Assembly: GCA_902597385.1 (NCBI GenBank)
Contig: CACJXQ010000001.1
Coordinates: 95,910 to 137,370 of the forward strand
Source of the DNA: an uncultured Pseudomonadota bacterium
Lineage (GTDB): Bacteria; Pseudomonadota; Gammaproteobacteria; Ga0077536
Direction of reading: 5' to 3'
DNA: 41,461 nucleotides
The notes beneath the pieces were generated by a model, which made no database searches, was not told where the DNA came from, and saw only the letters and a list, made by a program, of their open reading frames with translations. The position numbers and the translations under genes were made by a program. This document shows, in pieces, positions 23,574 through 31,678 of the stretch (the first letter of the stretch is position 1; the number at the start of each line of letters is the position of its first letter).

Positions 23574-25905
23574 TTGTTTCTTCCATTTTTGGAGGTAGGA
23601 ACGCACGGACCGGAGGTGGGGAGGTTAAGTATTTTTCAACTTCTACAAGACAACTGTGTGCTGTTGTCCCTTGGGCCAGCTCAGATGTTCCTTTATCACG
23701 GGTGAGAACGTTTGGGTTTCCATGTGACTCTAGAGCTTTCCCATTCGCGTCATGTGAGGGGTCAAACCATGCCCCAGTGGGTAGTTGAATAACTCCTTGT
23801 CGGATATCCTTGGAAAGTTTAGCAGCGCTTAGACAAGCGCCTCGATGGTTGAAAATTCTAATCAGGTCACCGTTTTTAATGCCCCTATCAGCAGCGTCCT
23901 TTTGGTTCATCGTAGTCACTTCTCTTTCGGAAATTTTGTTCCTTTTGCTTACAGCACTGAAGTCTAGCTGGCTATGCAGTCTATTTGCGGGTTGATTAGA
24001 TATTAGATGTAGGGGGAACTCTTTTGATAAGGGGGATCCCAAACTTTCCGTCTTATCAAACCAAGTGGGTATGCCTTTGCACTCTGAATAACCGAAATCG
24101 CTTATTGTCTTAGAAAATATTTCAATTTTCCCCGAGGGTGTCTTTAAGGGATTTTTCCCAGGATCTTCTCGAAATAGCTCAGGGATTAACTTCACTTCTT
24201 TTATCTGTTCTTTGATTGAAAAATGCTCGCCAGCCCAAAACGTTTCAAAGTCAGGTAGCTCAATGTCATGCTTTAATGCTCTGGAAACAGAAAAATCATA
24301 GATAGAACGAATCCAATCCATTTCGTTTCTTTTCTCTGTAAAGGAGTCCTGAAATCCTAACTTTTCCGCGAGTTTACTGAAAACTTCGTAATCACTTTTA
24401 GAGTCTCCTAAAGGTTGTAGTGCTTGCCTCATTGGTGTGACATAGTGATCGAAGGTACTAAAGTGCAAATCGTTTCTTTCGAGGGAAGTATTAATCGGAA
24501 AAACTATATCTGCATGCTTGGCAGTAGCAGTCCACACCTGTTCATTAATGATTATGCATCGTGGCTTTTTCCAGGCTTTTTGTAACCGATTGAGGTCTTG
24601 ATGATGATGAAAAATATTGCCCCCTGCCCAGTAGATTAACTCAATGTGGGGGTAGGATATTTGCCTTCCATTATACTGGATATTTTTACCTGGGTGTTTT
24701 AGCGCATCACAGATCCGTGCTACGGGAATTACCGAGTCGATCGGATTTTCACCCTGAGGTAGACGACCCCAAGAGAAGGGTAATATTTTTCTCCCAGAAA
24801 AACCGATACTACTGATAGAACCTATTCCATGACCTATGCCACCTCCAGGTAGCCCGAATTGACCTAGCATAGCAACTAAAGCGGTTGACGCCCAAAAGGG
24901 TTGTTCTCCATGTTCTGCCCTTTGGAGTGACCATCCCATTGTGAGAAAGCACCTGGAACCTGCCATTCTTCTGGCAAGAGCCACTATTGTGGTTTTAGGT
25001 ATGCCAGTTATTTCTTCAGCCCAGTTAGCGGTTTTTGGTGTGCCGTCTGAAGCGCCCATAAGCGATTCCTCAAAATCCGCGAATCCAACCGTATATTTAT
25101 TTAGAAAATCTCCATCATACATTTTTTCCTCAATCAAGATTTTGCATATTGCTAGAATTAGGGCGGTGTCAGTTCCAGGCTTTATCGGAATCCAATCTGC
25201 TTCAAGATATTCTGGCATGTCACTTTTAAGAGGACTGATATTTATGAATTGAACATTCCTTTTTTTGCACTGTATAAGTTGTTCCCTATTGTTATGGTTT
25301 CCCGTTCCACCCATAACGACCTGAAGATTTTTTTCTGGAATTCCGCCGAAAGAAACTACTAACTCCCCAAATTCCGCCACATCGCTCCAAGGCGTTGTGT
25401 GTTGGAACAAAGTATACAAGTCGTAACCTAAAATGTGAGGAAGGATCACCTCTCCTGCCCCGACAGAGTAGGAGTGCTCCGAGCGGGTGTATCCTCCTAA
25501 GCAATTAAGAAAACGGTGTATTTGACTCTGGGCATGATGAAATCGACCAGAGCTGGCCCACCCGTAAGAACCACCAAAGATAGCAGAGTTGCCGTGTCCA
25601 TTCTTAGTTGCCGTTACTGCCTCCGCTGCAATATCTGTAGCCTCGTCCCAAGAGACCGGGACGAATGCCTCTTTGCCCCTTAGCTCGCCGGTGTGCTCGT
25701 TTTGTTTATCTAGGAAACTTTTTCGAATCATGGGTTTAGTGATTCTGCAATCACGGTTTCTATTATCTAGCAGAGCCTGACCAATTGCTGATGGGTCAGA
25801 CGCATCGGTATAATCATTTACCTTGATAAGTTCATTTTCATCGGTTTCCACTAGATATTGGCCCCAATGAGTGGCAGTTGGATACAGGTTATTTTTAGTA
25901 GCCAT
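23569..25905 (-). CDS. Molybdopterin oxidoreductase, biotin/DMSO/TMAO-reductase type
   Basis: A 778-aa molybdoenzyme from the ATG at 25905; the frame opens at 25974 without a matching family N terminus. It lacks an N-terminal 4Fe-4S motif and a clear signal peptide, which fits the cytoplasmic BisC-like branch. GGSYGWASSGRFHHAQ (residues 111-126) holds the Ser that ligates molybdenum (probably Ser118). The molybdopterin-dinucleotide-binding C-terminal domain is visible in GDLIRIFNHRGACLSAAKLSKDIRQG and NVLTRDKGTSELAQG. BisC-type enzymes reduce biotin or methionine sulfoxide; others reduce DMSO or TMAO. The yeiH-like gene lies 164 bp upstream, so it may be transcribed separately from the sulfur genes. 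Confidence 0.87.
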   Translation of the reverse strand: MATKNNLYPTATHWGQYLVETDENELIKVNDYTDASDPSAIGQALLDNRNRDCRITKPMIRKSFLDKQNEHTGELRGKEAFVPVSWDEATDIAAEAVTATKNGHGNSAIFGGSYGWASSGRFHHAQSQIHRFLNCLGGYTRSEHSYSVGAGEVILPHILGYDLYTLFQHTTPWSDVAEFGELVVSFGGIPEKNLQVVMGGTGNHNNREQLIQCKKRNVQFINISPLKSDMPEYLEADWIPIKPGTDTALILAICKILIEEKMYDGDFLNKYTVGFADFEESLMGASDGTPKTANWAEEITGIPKTTIVALARRMAGSRCFLTMGWSLQRAEHGEQPFWASTALVAMLGQFGLPGGGIGHGIGSISSIGFSGRKILPFSWGRLPQGENPIDSVIPVARICDALKHPGKNIQYNGRQISYPHIELIYWAGGNIFHHHQDLNRLQKAWKKPRCIIINEQVWTATAKHADIVFPINTSLERNDLHFSTFDHYVTPMRQALQPLGDSKSDYEVFSKLAEKLGFQDSFTEKRNEMDWIRSIYDFSVSRALKHDIELPDFETFWAGEHFSIKEQIKEVKLIPELFREDPGKNPLKTPSGKIEIFSKTISDFGYSECKGIPTWFDKTESLGSPLSKEFPLHLISNQPANRLHSQLDFSAVSKRNKISEREVTTMNQKDAADRGIKNGDLIRIFNHRGACLSAAKLSKDIRQGVIQLPTGAWFDPSHDANGKALESHGNPNVLTRDKGTSELAQGTTAHSCLVEVEKYLTSPPPVRAFLPPKMEETN

Positions 25906-26069
25906 GAGCTTACAATCCTTAAAGTTCGATTTTTCCCTTAATCTCTCGAGCCACCTTAAAAAAAGTATAGACAAAAGGTTTTTCGAGAGACTTATATCGA
26001 AAGCTTATCAAGTAATTTGGTAGGTGTATAAGGGTATCTTTATCTTACCTTTAGAGAGTTTTGTATTCC

Positions 26070-27179
26070 TCAATTAAGTATCTTATCTACTAATAAATCC
26101 CCGAGAACGTATATCGCTAGTAGAGTAACACCGCCTACTACTGATGCGGCAAAAAGACCCAGTAAAAAAGGACGGAAACCAATTTTCTTAATATTAGAAA
26201 AGGCTGCCGTAGTCCCTATTGCGGACATTGCTATTAAGAGGAATAATTCTGCAGTTTGTTTTATAAGCCCTATCATACTTTCCCAGTCTTCTGGAGCAAA
26301 TACTCCAAAAGGACGCGCTCCGAGATCTCCGATGGTGCGGATTGCTGACATAATGATGAATCCGATAATAAACCAAGGTATTAAAGATGTGAGGTTCGGT
26401 CGTTTCTCGCTATCTTCTTGAGGTCTGTATAAAAGAGCTACCACCGGGATAACAAAAATCATAAAAAGATTGCGAACAAGCTTGGTAATAGTGGCAGTAT
26501 CGAACGCCTCAGGAGCATTGTATTGGCTTTGATACATAAGGCCTGCCCCTGCTACCTGTGCTGTTTCATGAATCGCGGTTCCGAGAAAAATCCCGGCAAA
26601 AATGGGTTTCTCAGAGAAAAGAAAGTGAGCTATGAACGGATATATGAACATCGCAATAACCCCAAATAACGTAATGCATGCTATGGAGTAGCTGACCTCG
26701 GCCTCATTTGCTTTTAGTATTGGTGCAGTAGCTACGATTGCAGTAACTCCGCAGATGCTGGTTCCAACGGCAACTAAACCGCAAAGAGGGTTTGACAGGC
26801 CCAGAGAACGTCCAAACAGTTTAACGGTCAAAAGGCCTGCGGCAATCGCAGATAAAACAAAGGGAATCGCTAATATTGTATTTAGACCCGCGCTAGTTAA
26901 ACTTAGTCTGATTCCAAGAAACATTATTCCAATCCGAAGTAGAGTAGAGGCGCAAAACTTAAGTCCCGCAGAGCATGTGTGGGAAATAGTAGATGTGTTT
27001 CCAATAATAGCGCCGATAATAATTGCCATCATAATTGCGCTGATTGGACTTTTTGAGAACCCAAGTAGTTTTACACCTATGAATTGGGATGAAAGATGTG
27101 CAGCTAATGCTATTAGAGTGGAGAGCAATACTCCAGAAATCCATGCTGGCTTGATTCGCATGTCTTGAATTATTTTCAT
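26070..27179 (-). CDS. yeiH: YeiH/UPF0324 family putative sulfate exporter
   Basis: A 369-aa membrane protein with about ten hydrophobic helices. Family signatures include SPISAIMMAIIIGAIIGN, LRIGIMFLGIRLSLTSAG, CGLVAVGTSICGVTAIVATAPIL, and FLGTAIHETAQVAGAGLMY. Relatives are the PSE/TauZ-type proteins proposed to export sulfate formed from sulfonate or sulfur-compound breakdown. This one lies 50 bp after the DUF1641 gene and shares the strand with the SQR-like, TusA and DsrE2 genes, which fits removal of an oxidised sulfur product. No transport substrate can be read from the sequence. Confidence 0.88.
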   Translation of the reverse strand: MKIIQDMRIKPAWISGVLLSTLIALAAHLSSQFIGVKLLGFSKSPISAIMMAIIIGAIIGNTSTISHTCSAGLKFCASTLLRIGIMFLGIRLSLTSAGLNTILAIPFVLSAIAAGLLTVKLFGRSLGLSNPLCGLVAVGTSICGVTAIVATAPILKANEAEVSYSIACITLFGVIAMFIYPFIAHFLFSEKPIFAGIFLGTAIHETAQVAGAGLMYQSQYNAPEAFDTATITKLVRNLFMIFVIPVVALLYRPQEDSEKRPNLTSLIPWFIIGFIIMSAIRTIGDLGARPFGVFAPEDWESMIGLIKQTAELFLLIAMSAIGTTAAFSNIKKIGFRPFLLGLFAASVVGGVTLLAIYVLGDLLVDKILN

Positions 27180-27229
27180 TTGCCAAGTTTGTACTGTTGT
27201 GGTGTCAAAAGAACAACGATATTTTAGGT

Positions 27230-27661
27230 TTATCGCCTCGCGTTAGTACGTTTTTCTAGCTCACAGGCGAAGCGAATCAAGAAAGAGATAGTTTGGCGGG
27301 CCTCAGGTTTTGCCAAGAGCTTCAATGAGGATAAAAATCCAAGAGGGCTTCCTCCTTTGCTCATTGATGCGAAGCGTATAGAGTCCCTCACGTCTTCGAT
27401 GAGAGACAATGTTTTTTCATCCGTCAAGACGTCGGTGGTCCGACCTGCTGCTTGTAGGGTTCGCTCTACTAGTTTGTCTGAAGCTGCCGACCTCATTGCA
27501 TGAAGAAGTGAGATTAATTCGAAGAGAGTTTCCATTCCACCGGTCTTGTGGAGTTCATTGATTTTGTTAATCAGATCAGTTAGCCCTTCAGAGTCTCCTT
27601 TCTCACCGAGTATGTCCTTAGAATTTTTCACAATTTCTTCTTCATCGGTTTTGCTTGTCAT
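27230..27661 (-). CDS. DUF1641 protein
   Basis: A 143-aa soluble helical protein. The middle holds the DUF1641-like stretch GGMETLFELISLLHAMRSAASDKLVERTLQAAG followed by a SPLGFLSSLKLLAKPEARQTISFLIRFACEL segment. DUF1641 proteins are recurrent neighbours of SQR-like flavoproteins and may aid their membrane association or assembly; the biochemical role is unknown. It lies 31 bp after the SQR-like gene and 50 bp before the exporter, in the middle of the sulfur operon. Confidence 0.8.
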   Translation of the reverse strand: MTSKTDEEEIVKNSKDILGEKGDSEGLTDLINKINELHKTGGMETLFELISLLHAMRSAASDKLVERTLQAAGRTTDVLTDEKTLSLIEDVRDSIRFASMSKGGSPLGFLSSLKLLAKPEARQTISFLIRFACELEKRTNARR

Positions 27662-27692
27662 TATCGTTCGCCACTCATTCTTATTAGCATTT

Positions 27693-28832
27693 TTAGAGCA
27701 GTCCCTTAATAGAGAGCCAATATAGTCGATTGTATCCTATTTTCGCCCAGTGAATCATTTGGTTGGGAGCTCCGACTCTTGGAGGATTTTCGTAATTGAA
27801 CGAAATATAAGTGGCCTTTTCATCGGTAGTTTCTATGAAACAAAAAACCTTTCCATCATAGTTTTTTGCCCATCTGCCCTCAGTTATTAAGGCACTAAGA
27901 TTTTCAATGATGACATCAGCTTCAAAGTGCGCTGTCGAACCTGCTTTCGAAATCGGTATATTAGTGGTATCTCCCAACACAAAAACATTATTTGAGCCTT
28001 CTAGAAGTAATGTTTGAGGGTCAGTTGGTACCCAACCTCCAACTCCTAGGTTCGAGTCTTCGATAAGTTGCGCACCACTATGAGGGGGGATGGCTATCAG
28101 CAGTTCATACGGTAGGGATGCCCCTTCTTCTGTTTCTATGCTTCTTTTACTTGGGACTATCTCCTTGGTGTTAAAGAAAGTTTCAGAACGTATTCCCAAA
28201 CTTTCGAATTCTGGCTCTAGCCAATTTGAAACTGGTTCGATCCCATGTAAACGTCCTATCGGGTAGGTATAGGTTATTTCAGAATTCTCTAGTAGCCCTC
28301 TCTCTTTTAGGTAGCTATGCATCATAAAAGTAACTTCGACAGGCGCTACAGGGCATTTGTGGGGTGCGTTTACATTGATGACCACGCGTCCTCCCTTAAA
28401 GTCTTCAAGAGCCTCTCTTAGTCGGCGAGCTCCGTCTAGGTCATAAAACCAATGAGCACTCTGTTTCATCCCGGGAATCAAATCGGGTCTAATTCTTGAG
28501 CCTGTTGCAATTACCAGATAGTCATACTCGTGTATATTGTCGGATTCAGTCGTGATCGTATTGTCTTGAATATCAATTTTTGTGACGGGATCCACTTTGA
28601 AGTGAATCCTGTCGTCTAGTACTTCTTTTTGATTTTTATAAAGGTCTGACTCTCTAAATTTTCCAAAAGGTAGATAGAAAAGGCCTGGTTGGTAAAAATG
28701 CTTATCGGTAGCGCTTAGCATGGATACACTAATTTCTCTTCTCGCTATCTCGGATCCTAAAATATTGCACAGCCCGTTGGCAACAATGGTGCCGCCTATT
28801 CCGCTCCCAACAATTATAATTCTTTTGCTCAT
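27693..28832 (-). CDS. Sulfide:quinone oxidoreductase-like flavoprotein
   Basis: A 379-aa two-dinucleotide-domain flavoprotein. It has an N-terminal FAD motif GSGIGG (residues 9-14), a YLVIATGS segment (105-112), and a C-terminal FAD contact VFVLGDTTNIPISKAG (283-298). Two Cys sit where sulfide-oxidising relatives have redox cysteines: Cys160 in NAPHKCPVAPVEVTF and Cys331 in GKVFCFIETTDEKATYISFNY. The third N-terminal Cys of some SQRs is absent (the only other is Cys22), so it belongs to a two-Cys type. The function is most likely oxidation of sulfide or a persulfide with quinone as acceptor. Neighbours TusA, DsrE2 and DUF1641 support this. Confidence 0.82.
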   Translation of the reverse strand: MSKRIIIVGSGIGGTIVANGLCNILGSEIARREISVSMLSATDKHFYQPGLFYLPFGKFRESDLYKNQKEVLDDRIHFKVDPVTKIDIQDNTITTESDNIHEYDYLVIATGSRIRPDLIPGMKQSAHWFYDLDGARRLREALEDFKGGRVVINVNAPHKCPVAPVEVTFMMHSYLKERGLLENSEITYTYPIGRLHGIEPVSNWLEPEFESLGIRSETFFNTKEIVPSKRSIETEEGASLPYELLIAIPPHSGAQLIEDSNLGVGGWVPTDPQTLLLEGSNNVFVLGDTTNIPISKAGSTAHFEADVIIENLSALITEGRWAKNYDGKVFCFIETTDEKATYISFNYENPPRVGAPNQMIHWAKIGYNRLYWLSIKGLL

Positions 28833-28855
28833 TAATGTGATCTATATTTGTTCTT

Positions 28856-29089
28856 TTATGTTTTTACTTTCTCAACCACAATACTATAGTATTCCTGTAA
28901 TTCTTCGATACTCCCTAAAGCGTGACCTGCTTTTTGTACCCATATGGGGATATCTTTTAGGGAGCCTTTATCGTTCGAAAGGATTTCGATTTCATCGCCT
29001 TTTTCCACGAGCCTGAGGCCGGCGATCAATTCCATCAAAGGGCCAGGGCAGTGAGCTCCTCGGGCATCTATTTTGGTTCTTTTCGTCAA
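28856..29089 (-). CDS. TusA family sulfur carrier (second copy)
   Basis: A 77-aa TusA-fold protein. Its active motif is DARGAHCPGPLMEL with the persulfide-forming Cys14 in the CPxP form. The start is TTG at 29089, with GGAGAGG about nine bases upstream; no ATG exists before the motif. It lies 16 bp after the DsrE2-like gene and 23 bp before the SQR-like gene. In known systems this pairing passes sulfane sulfur between carrier proteins. The copy at 29604-29831 has a different motif (NCPLPIL), so the two are unlikely to be redundant. Confidence 0.85.
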   Translation of the reverse strand: MTKRTKIDARGAHCPGPLMELIAGLRLVEKGDEIEILSNDKGSLKDIPIWVQKAGHALGSIEELQEYYSIVVEKVKT

Positions 29090-29105
29090 GATATTAGCCT
29101 CTCCA

Positions 29106-29501
29106 TCAGAACACGGTTAACTGGCTGTCTTCAGAATCTGCCAAAAATTTGGTGAGTCCGATAACTTCATCGAAAAGATTTGGAATAAGCGCGGCTTCAT
29201 CGATTCCGGTAATGTCTAATGCCATAGAGCATACGTACAGTGACAGTTTTCCAAATTCTCTACCCTGTTTAAGTAAGTCCAAGGCATCCGGCGCATTCTT
29301 CTCTAACATGAGTTTAGAGAAAGTGCCTCCACTGAATCTATGGCCATTCGGTGATTCGATGCAAAACGAAAAAATTGCCCCCATACTTACAAAAACTGAT
29401 ACCTCTCTTTCGGACACAGCGGCTATGGTAGCCGTCATGGCAGCCATTTGGATTTTTTCATGCTCTTCAGAGCATAAAATGATGGAGAGTGGTTTGGTCA
29501 T
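29106..29501 (-). CDS. DsrE2-like (DsrE family) persulfide carrier protein
   Basis: A 131-aa protein of the DsrE/DrsE_2 type. The central Cys is Cys91 in SLYVCSMALDITGI, matching the CSMxxDxxGI signature of DsrE2 proteins, which bind sulfane sulfur. Residues 15-48 are hydrophobic (MAAMTATIAAVS, VSVFVSMGAIFSFC), as in other members that associate with the membrane. It lies directly before the second tusA and forms the familiar tusA-dsrE2 pair. A rhodanese, usual in such sets, is missing from the window. Confidence 0.8.
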   Translation of the reverse strand: MTKPLSIILCSEEHEKIQMAAMTATIAAVSEREVSVFVSMGAIFSFCIESPNGHRFSGGTFSKLMLEKNAPDALDLLKQGREFGKLSLYVCSMALDITGIDEAALIPNLFDEVIGLTKFLADSEDSQLTVF

Positions 29502-29603
29502 TTTCTACTTAATCTAATTTCTTACTAAACTGTACGGCGAAAGTCCCTTACGGTCTAGAAGAAATATCAAAGTTGAGTTCATTAACTGCCTAGGGGTCGG
29601 TGT

Positions 29604-29831
29604 TTATTTTGAACGTCTTATTACAATACGGTAAATACCATCATTTTGTTCATTTTCTATAAGCTCGTGACCGGTGTTTGCGCAAAATGCGATGAAATCT
29701 TTCCCTGCTCCAGGATCAGTCGCGAGAACTTCCAAGAGCGCATCTACTGGAACTTCTCTCAGAGCCTTCTTGGCTTTCAAAATGGGTAGAGGGCAATTTA
29801 AATTTTTTACGTCAAGGGTTGAGTGTATCAA
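29604..29831 (-). CDS. tusA: TusA family sulfur carrier (first copy)
   Basis: A 75-aa protein with the canonical TusA motif LNCPLPILKAKKAL (Cys13) and the usual ATDPGAGKDFIAFCANTGHELI segment, closest in form to classic TusA. The start is TTG at 29831; CGGAGAG lies seven bases before it. It overlaps the end of the 82-aa unknown gene by 20 bp, so translation is probably coupled. The 102 bp to the DsrE2-like gene hold no further gene. TusA proteins carry a persulfide for tRNA thiolation or for sulfur oxidation; the neighbourhood favours the latter. Confidence 0.88.
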   Translation of the reverse strand: MIHSTLDVKNLNCPLPILKAKKALREVPVDALLEVLATDPGAGKDFIAFCANTGHELIENEQNDGIYRIVIRRSK

Positions 29832-30060
29832 AATAGCTCTCCGACACTGTGGATTCTCTAAATTTCAGTAAGTCAAAATATAACCATACCAGTCTCTTTC
29901 CTTTGTGGCTATTGTTGCTCTCTTGGATGAACTTTGAGGCTTTTGAAAGGTAATATTCAAAAATGATCGAAATAAAAATGTGACTTTCAGCCCTCGGTTT
30001 ATTGAAATTTTCTAGTATTGGTTGCTTAATTTGATCAGACAATGCTACTTGCTTTGGCAT
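29812..30060 (-). CDS. Small unknown protein coupled to TusA
   Basis: An 82-aa basic protein without signal peptide. A good ribosome site (TGGAGA five bases before the ATG) and a 20-bp overlap with the tusA start support a real gene. The middle (IFISIIFEYYLSKASKFIQES) is likely helical; no family is recognised. It is the first gene after the terminator at 30098-30125, so it may mark the start of the sulfur operon. A regulator or adaptor role is possible but not shown. Confidence 0.5.
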   Translation of the reverse strand: MPKQVALSDQIKQPILENFNKPRAESHIFISIIFEYYLSKASKFIQESNNSHKGKRLVWLYFDLLKFRESTVSESYFDTLNP

Positions 30061-30097
30061 GGTTCTCCATTAATCTTTATAGCACTACAATAGGAAT

Positions 30098-30125
30098 AAA
30101 AAAGGCGGCCCGAGTTGGGGCCGCC
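30098..30125 (-). terminator. Strong rho-independent terminator, minus strand
   Basis: Reading the minus strand, GGCGGCCC and GGGCCGCC form a perfect 8-bp GC-rich stem around a 6-nt loop, followed at once by TTTTTT. It closes a minus-strand transcript coming from the right, either the 3' end of the SLT-domain gene message or a separate small RNA at about 30126-30300. It shields the sulfur operon from read-through. Confidence 0.9.
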
Positions 30126-30300
30126 TAAAATCCAAAGGACCATGCCATTAGCTCAAGTATCGTTTGACAGTGCGAAATTAAGCCTCATTGTTTCCAAAGC
30201 CCGATGGTGTCAGGAGAAGAAGATTTCAAAGCAGTTCTGTGGTACATGCTTTTCAATCCGCTTTCTTACTGTCAAAAGCAATATCTATGCCACTTTAAGT
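30104..30300 (-). ncRNA. Candidate structured small RNA or 3' UTR
   Basis: A 314-bp stretch (30061-30374) has no convincing gene. On the minus strand, ACTGTCAAA and TTTGACAGT arms (plus-strand 30163-30171 and 30268-30276) form a perfect 9-bp closing stem. Inside it, AAAGCA/TGCTTT (30228-30233, 30247-30252) and a CCTGA/TCGGG hairpin follow, and the transcript ends in the strong terminator at 30098. The 5' end is unclear; a weak TTGCCG/TATTAA promoter-like pair lies near 30320-30350. It matches no RNA family I recognise (not 6S, tmRNA or RNase P by eye). It may also be the 3' UTR of the SLT gene. Confidence 0.3.
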
Positions 30301-30343
30301 TATTAAGCCTCTATGGGAAATTTAATATTTAGTCGGCCAAATC

Positions 30344-30359
30344 CGGCAAGATTTTGCCG
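30344..30359. other. Short hairpin after the SLT-domain gene
   Basis: CGGCAA and TTGCCG form a perfect 6-bp stem with a 4-nt loop 16 bp after the stop at 30375. No T run follows on the minus strand, so it is at best a weak terminator or an RNA-processing site. Confidence 0.3.
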
Positions 30360-30374
30360 AATTATTAAGTTGGC

Positions 30375-30998
30375 TTAGGAACAAAATGGCCACATTTGAT
30401 ACCACTTTCGGCATTTAAAACGGTTTTCGCAGTCTTTCAGTTGATTGTCGTAACTATCAGCAATGCTAGCGACCTTTGTCGCTACCCTTAATAATTTCGG
30501 CTTTTTGTTGAACGTTTTCCTACGATAACCACCCCGACCCTCGTGATAGACTAGGTACAGTTGTCTAGCGTTTGTTTTTTCGATACCAAGTCTAGTGTGA
30601 CTCTTGTGATTGTACCAACCAATGAAATCTAAGGCGTCTTCCATGTCGCTCCGGCTTTTAAAAAGACCGCCTCTTTCATATTTATACTCGCCCCACACTG
30701 CATCTTGGGCTTGTGCATATCCTTTTGCCGATGATTGCCTTCCTAACGGAATGAACCATAGCCACTTATAGGGAGGTTTTGCTTTACTTCTGAAACTAGA
30801 TTCCTGTTGCACAAACGCCATTAATATCGGTACTGGGGTGCCCCACTTCTTTTCCGATGCTTTTGCGTAGTCGTACCACTCCGGGTACTGTTCAAAAATT
30901 TCACAGAGGTTTTGCTGTTTGGTAGGGGGAGTGTTAGCACATCCAACCAAAGAGAAGAAGAGAATAAAAGTTGTAAGTTGGAAGAAAAATTTCCTCAT
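30375..30998 (-). CDS. Lipoprotein with lytic transglycosylase (SLT-like) domain
   Basis: A 207-aa protein with a lipoprotein signal (FILFFSLVGC, Cys20). The domain begins near residue 40; the likely catalytic Glu is Glu66 in AFVQQESSF, the ES motif of SLT enzymes. SAKGYAQAQDAVWGEYK follows, the GxxQ region, then YLVYHEGRGGYRR, the usual AYxxG-type end. It should cleave peptidoglycan glycan strands from the outer-membrane side. It overlaps the DNA-repair AlkB homologue by 4 bp (ATGA), so the two are translationally coupled although functionally unrelated. Confidence 0.8.
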   Translation of the reverse strand: MRKFFFQLTTFILFFSLVGCANTPPTKQQNLCEIFEQYPEWYDYAKASEKKWGTPVPILMAFVQQESSFRSKAKPPYKWLWFIPLGRQSSAKGYAQAQDAVWGEYKYERGGLFKSRSDMEDALDFIGWYNHKSHTRLGIEKTNARQLYLVYHEGRGGYRRKTFNKKPKLLRVATKVASIADSYDNQLKDCENRFKCRKWYQMWPFCS

Positions 30999-31618
30999 GT
31001 CGAATCCTGAGCGGTCACGATAGTTCTGAAGGTTAGACTTATCCTTTCATCGTTTTGATGTTTACGAGGTGGTATGCAATGTAACCACTTGTACTGAAAG
31101 GGATGTTTCATAATTAATAAGCTTCCATGTTCTAGTTCTAATTCTACAGACTTTTTATCTCCAGGTCTTTTGGTCAATAAATGACGCTCTCCGCCTAGGC
31201 TGATGGTTGCTATGTTGATAATTTCACCTAAGCACTTTTCGTTGTCTGAATGCCACCCTATCTTGTCAGAACCGTTTCTATATCGGTTGAGGAGGACACT
31301 ATTGAACTGCTGGCCGGAGAATTTAGTTACTTGATTTGAAATTTTATTTATAACTGGAGGATAGGGTTTCGCAGCCATGGTTATCCCGGAATAGGTATAA
31401 GGTTCCCCACTCATGCTGTACCAAAGAGTGAGTCTCGGGATTTTGTTCCGTCTTCCAAATAGAAAAATCTGCCTTTGTTGCCAATTATCTAATCTCGCGC
31501 ATTGGTCATAGTACGAATCTGTTAATTGACCTAAAAAATTAGGTATGTAATATAGAAGCTGGCCACATTTGGTGACTATGTTTTTATCACTGTGAAATTT
31601 CGACCCTAATACTTTCAT
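30995..31618 (-). CDS. 2OG-Fe(II) dioxygenase, DNA-repair AlkB homologue (ALKBH2-like)
   Basis: A 207-aa alpha-ketoglutarate-dependent oxygenase that reverses alkyl damage on nucleic acid bases. Fe ligands are His123 and Asp125 in NRYRNGSDKIGWHSDNE and His180 in YKWLHCIPP; Arg192 and Arg198 in ERISLTFRTIV bind 2-oxoglutarate. The order and the HSD form match the ALKBH2/3-like bacterial group. It is unrelated to the membrane alkane hydroxylase AlkB at 12100-13269 despite the shared name. It is the first gene of a two-gene unit with the SLT lipoprotein, and is divergent from the gene at 31679. Confidence 0.88.
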   Translation of the reverse strand: MKVLGSKFHSDKNIVTKCGQLLYYIPNFLGQLTDSYYDQCARLDNWQQRQIFLFGRRNKIPRLTLWYSMSGEPYTYSGITMAAKPYPPVINKISNQVTKFSGQQFNSVLLNRYRNGSDKIGWHSDNEKCLGEIINIATISLGGERHLLTKRPGDKKSVELELEHGSLLIMKHPFQYKWLHCIPPRKHQNDERISLTFRTIVTAQDST

Positions 31619-31678
31619 TATGCATCCAATTCGTATGAGCTTTTGTCAAACAGTGTTCGCAGATTAAACGAGGAAAAA

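Noticed and set aside
26755-27168. 137-aa plus-strand frame
   Set aside because: Antisense shadow of the YeiH-like transporter gene.
29149-29517. 122-aa plus-strand frame
   Set aside because: Antisense shadow of the DsrE2-like gene, without family support.
30195-30257. 20-codon minus-strand frame MYHRTALKSSSPDTIGLWKQ
   Set aside because: Short, no homologue recognised, and it coincides with the internal hairpins of the RNA candidate.
30115-30306. 63-aa plus-strand frame in the gene-free stretch
   Set aside because: No family, a ribosome site too close to the inner ATG, and the DNA is better explained by the minus-strand paired repeats and terminator.
12100-31618. Two AlkB proteins considered as duplicates
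   Set aside because: Only the name is shared: one is a membrane diiron hydroxylase with His boxes, the other a soluble 2OG-Fe(II) DNA-repair enzyme.
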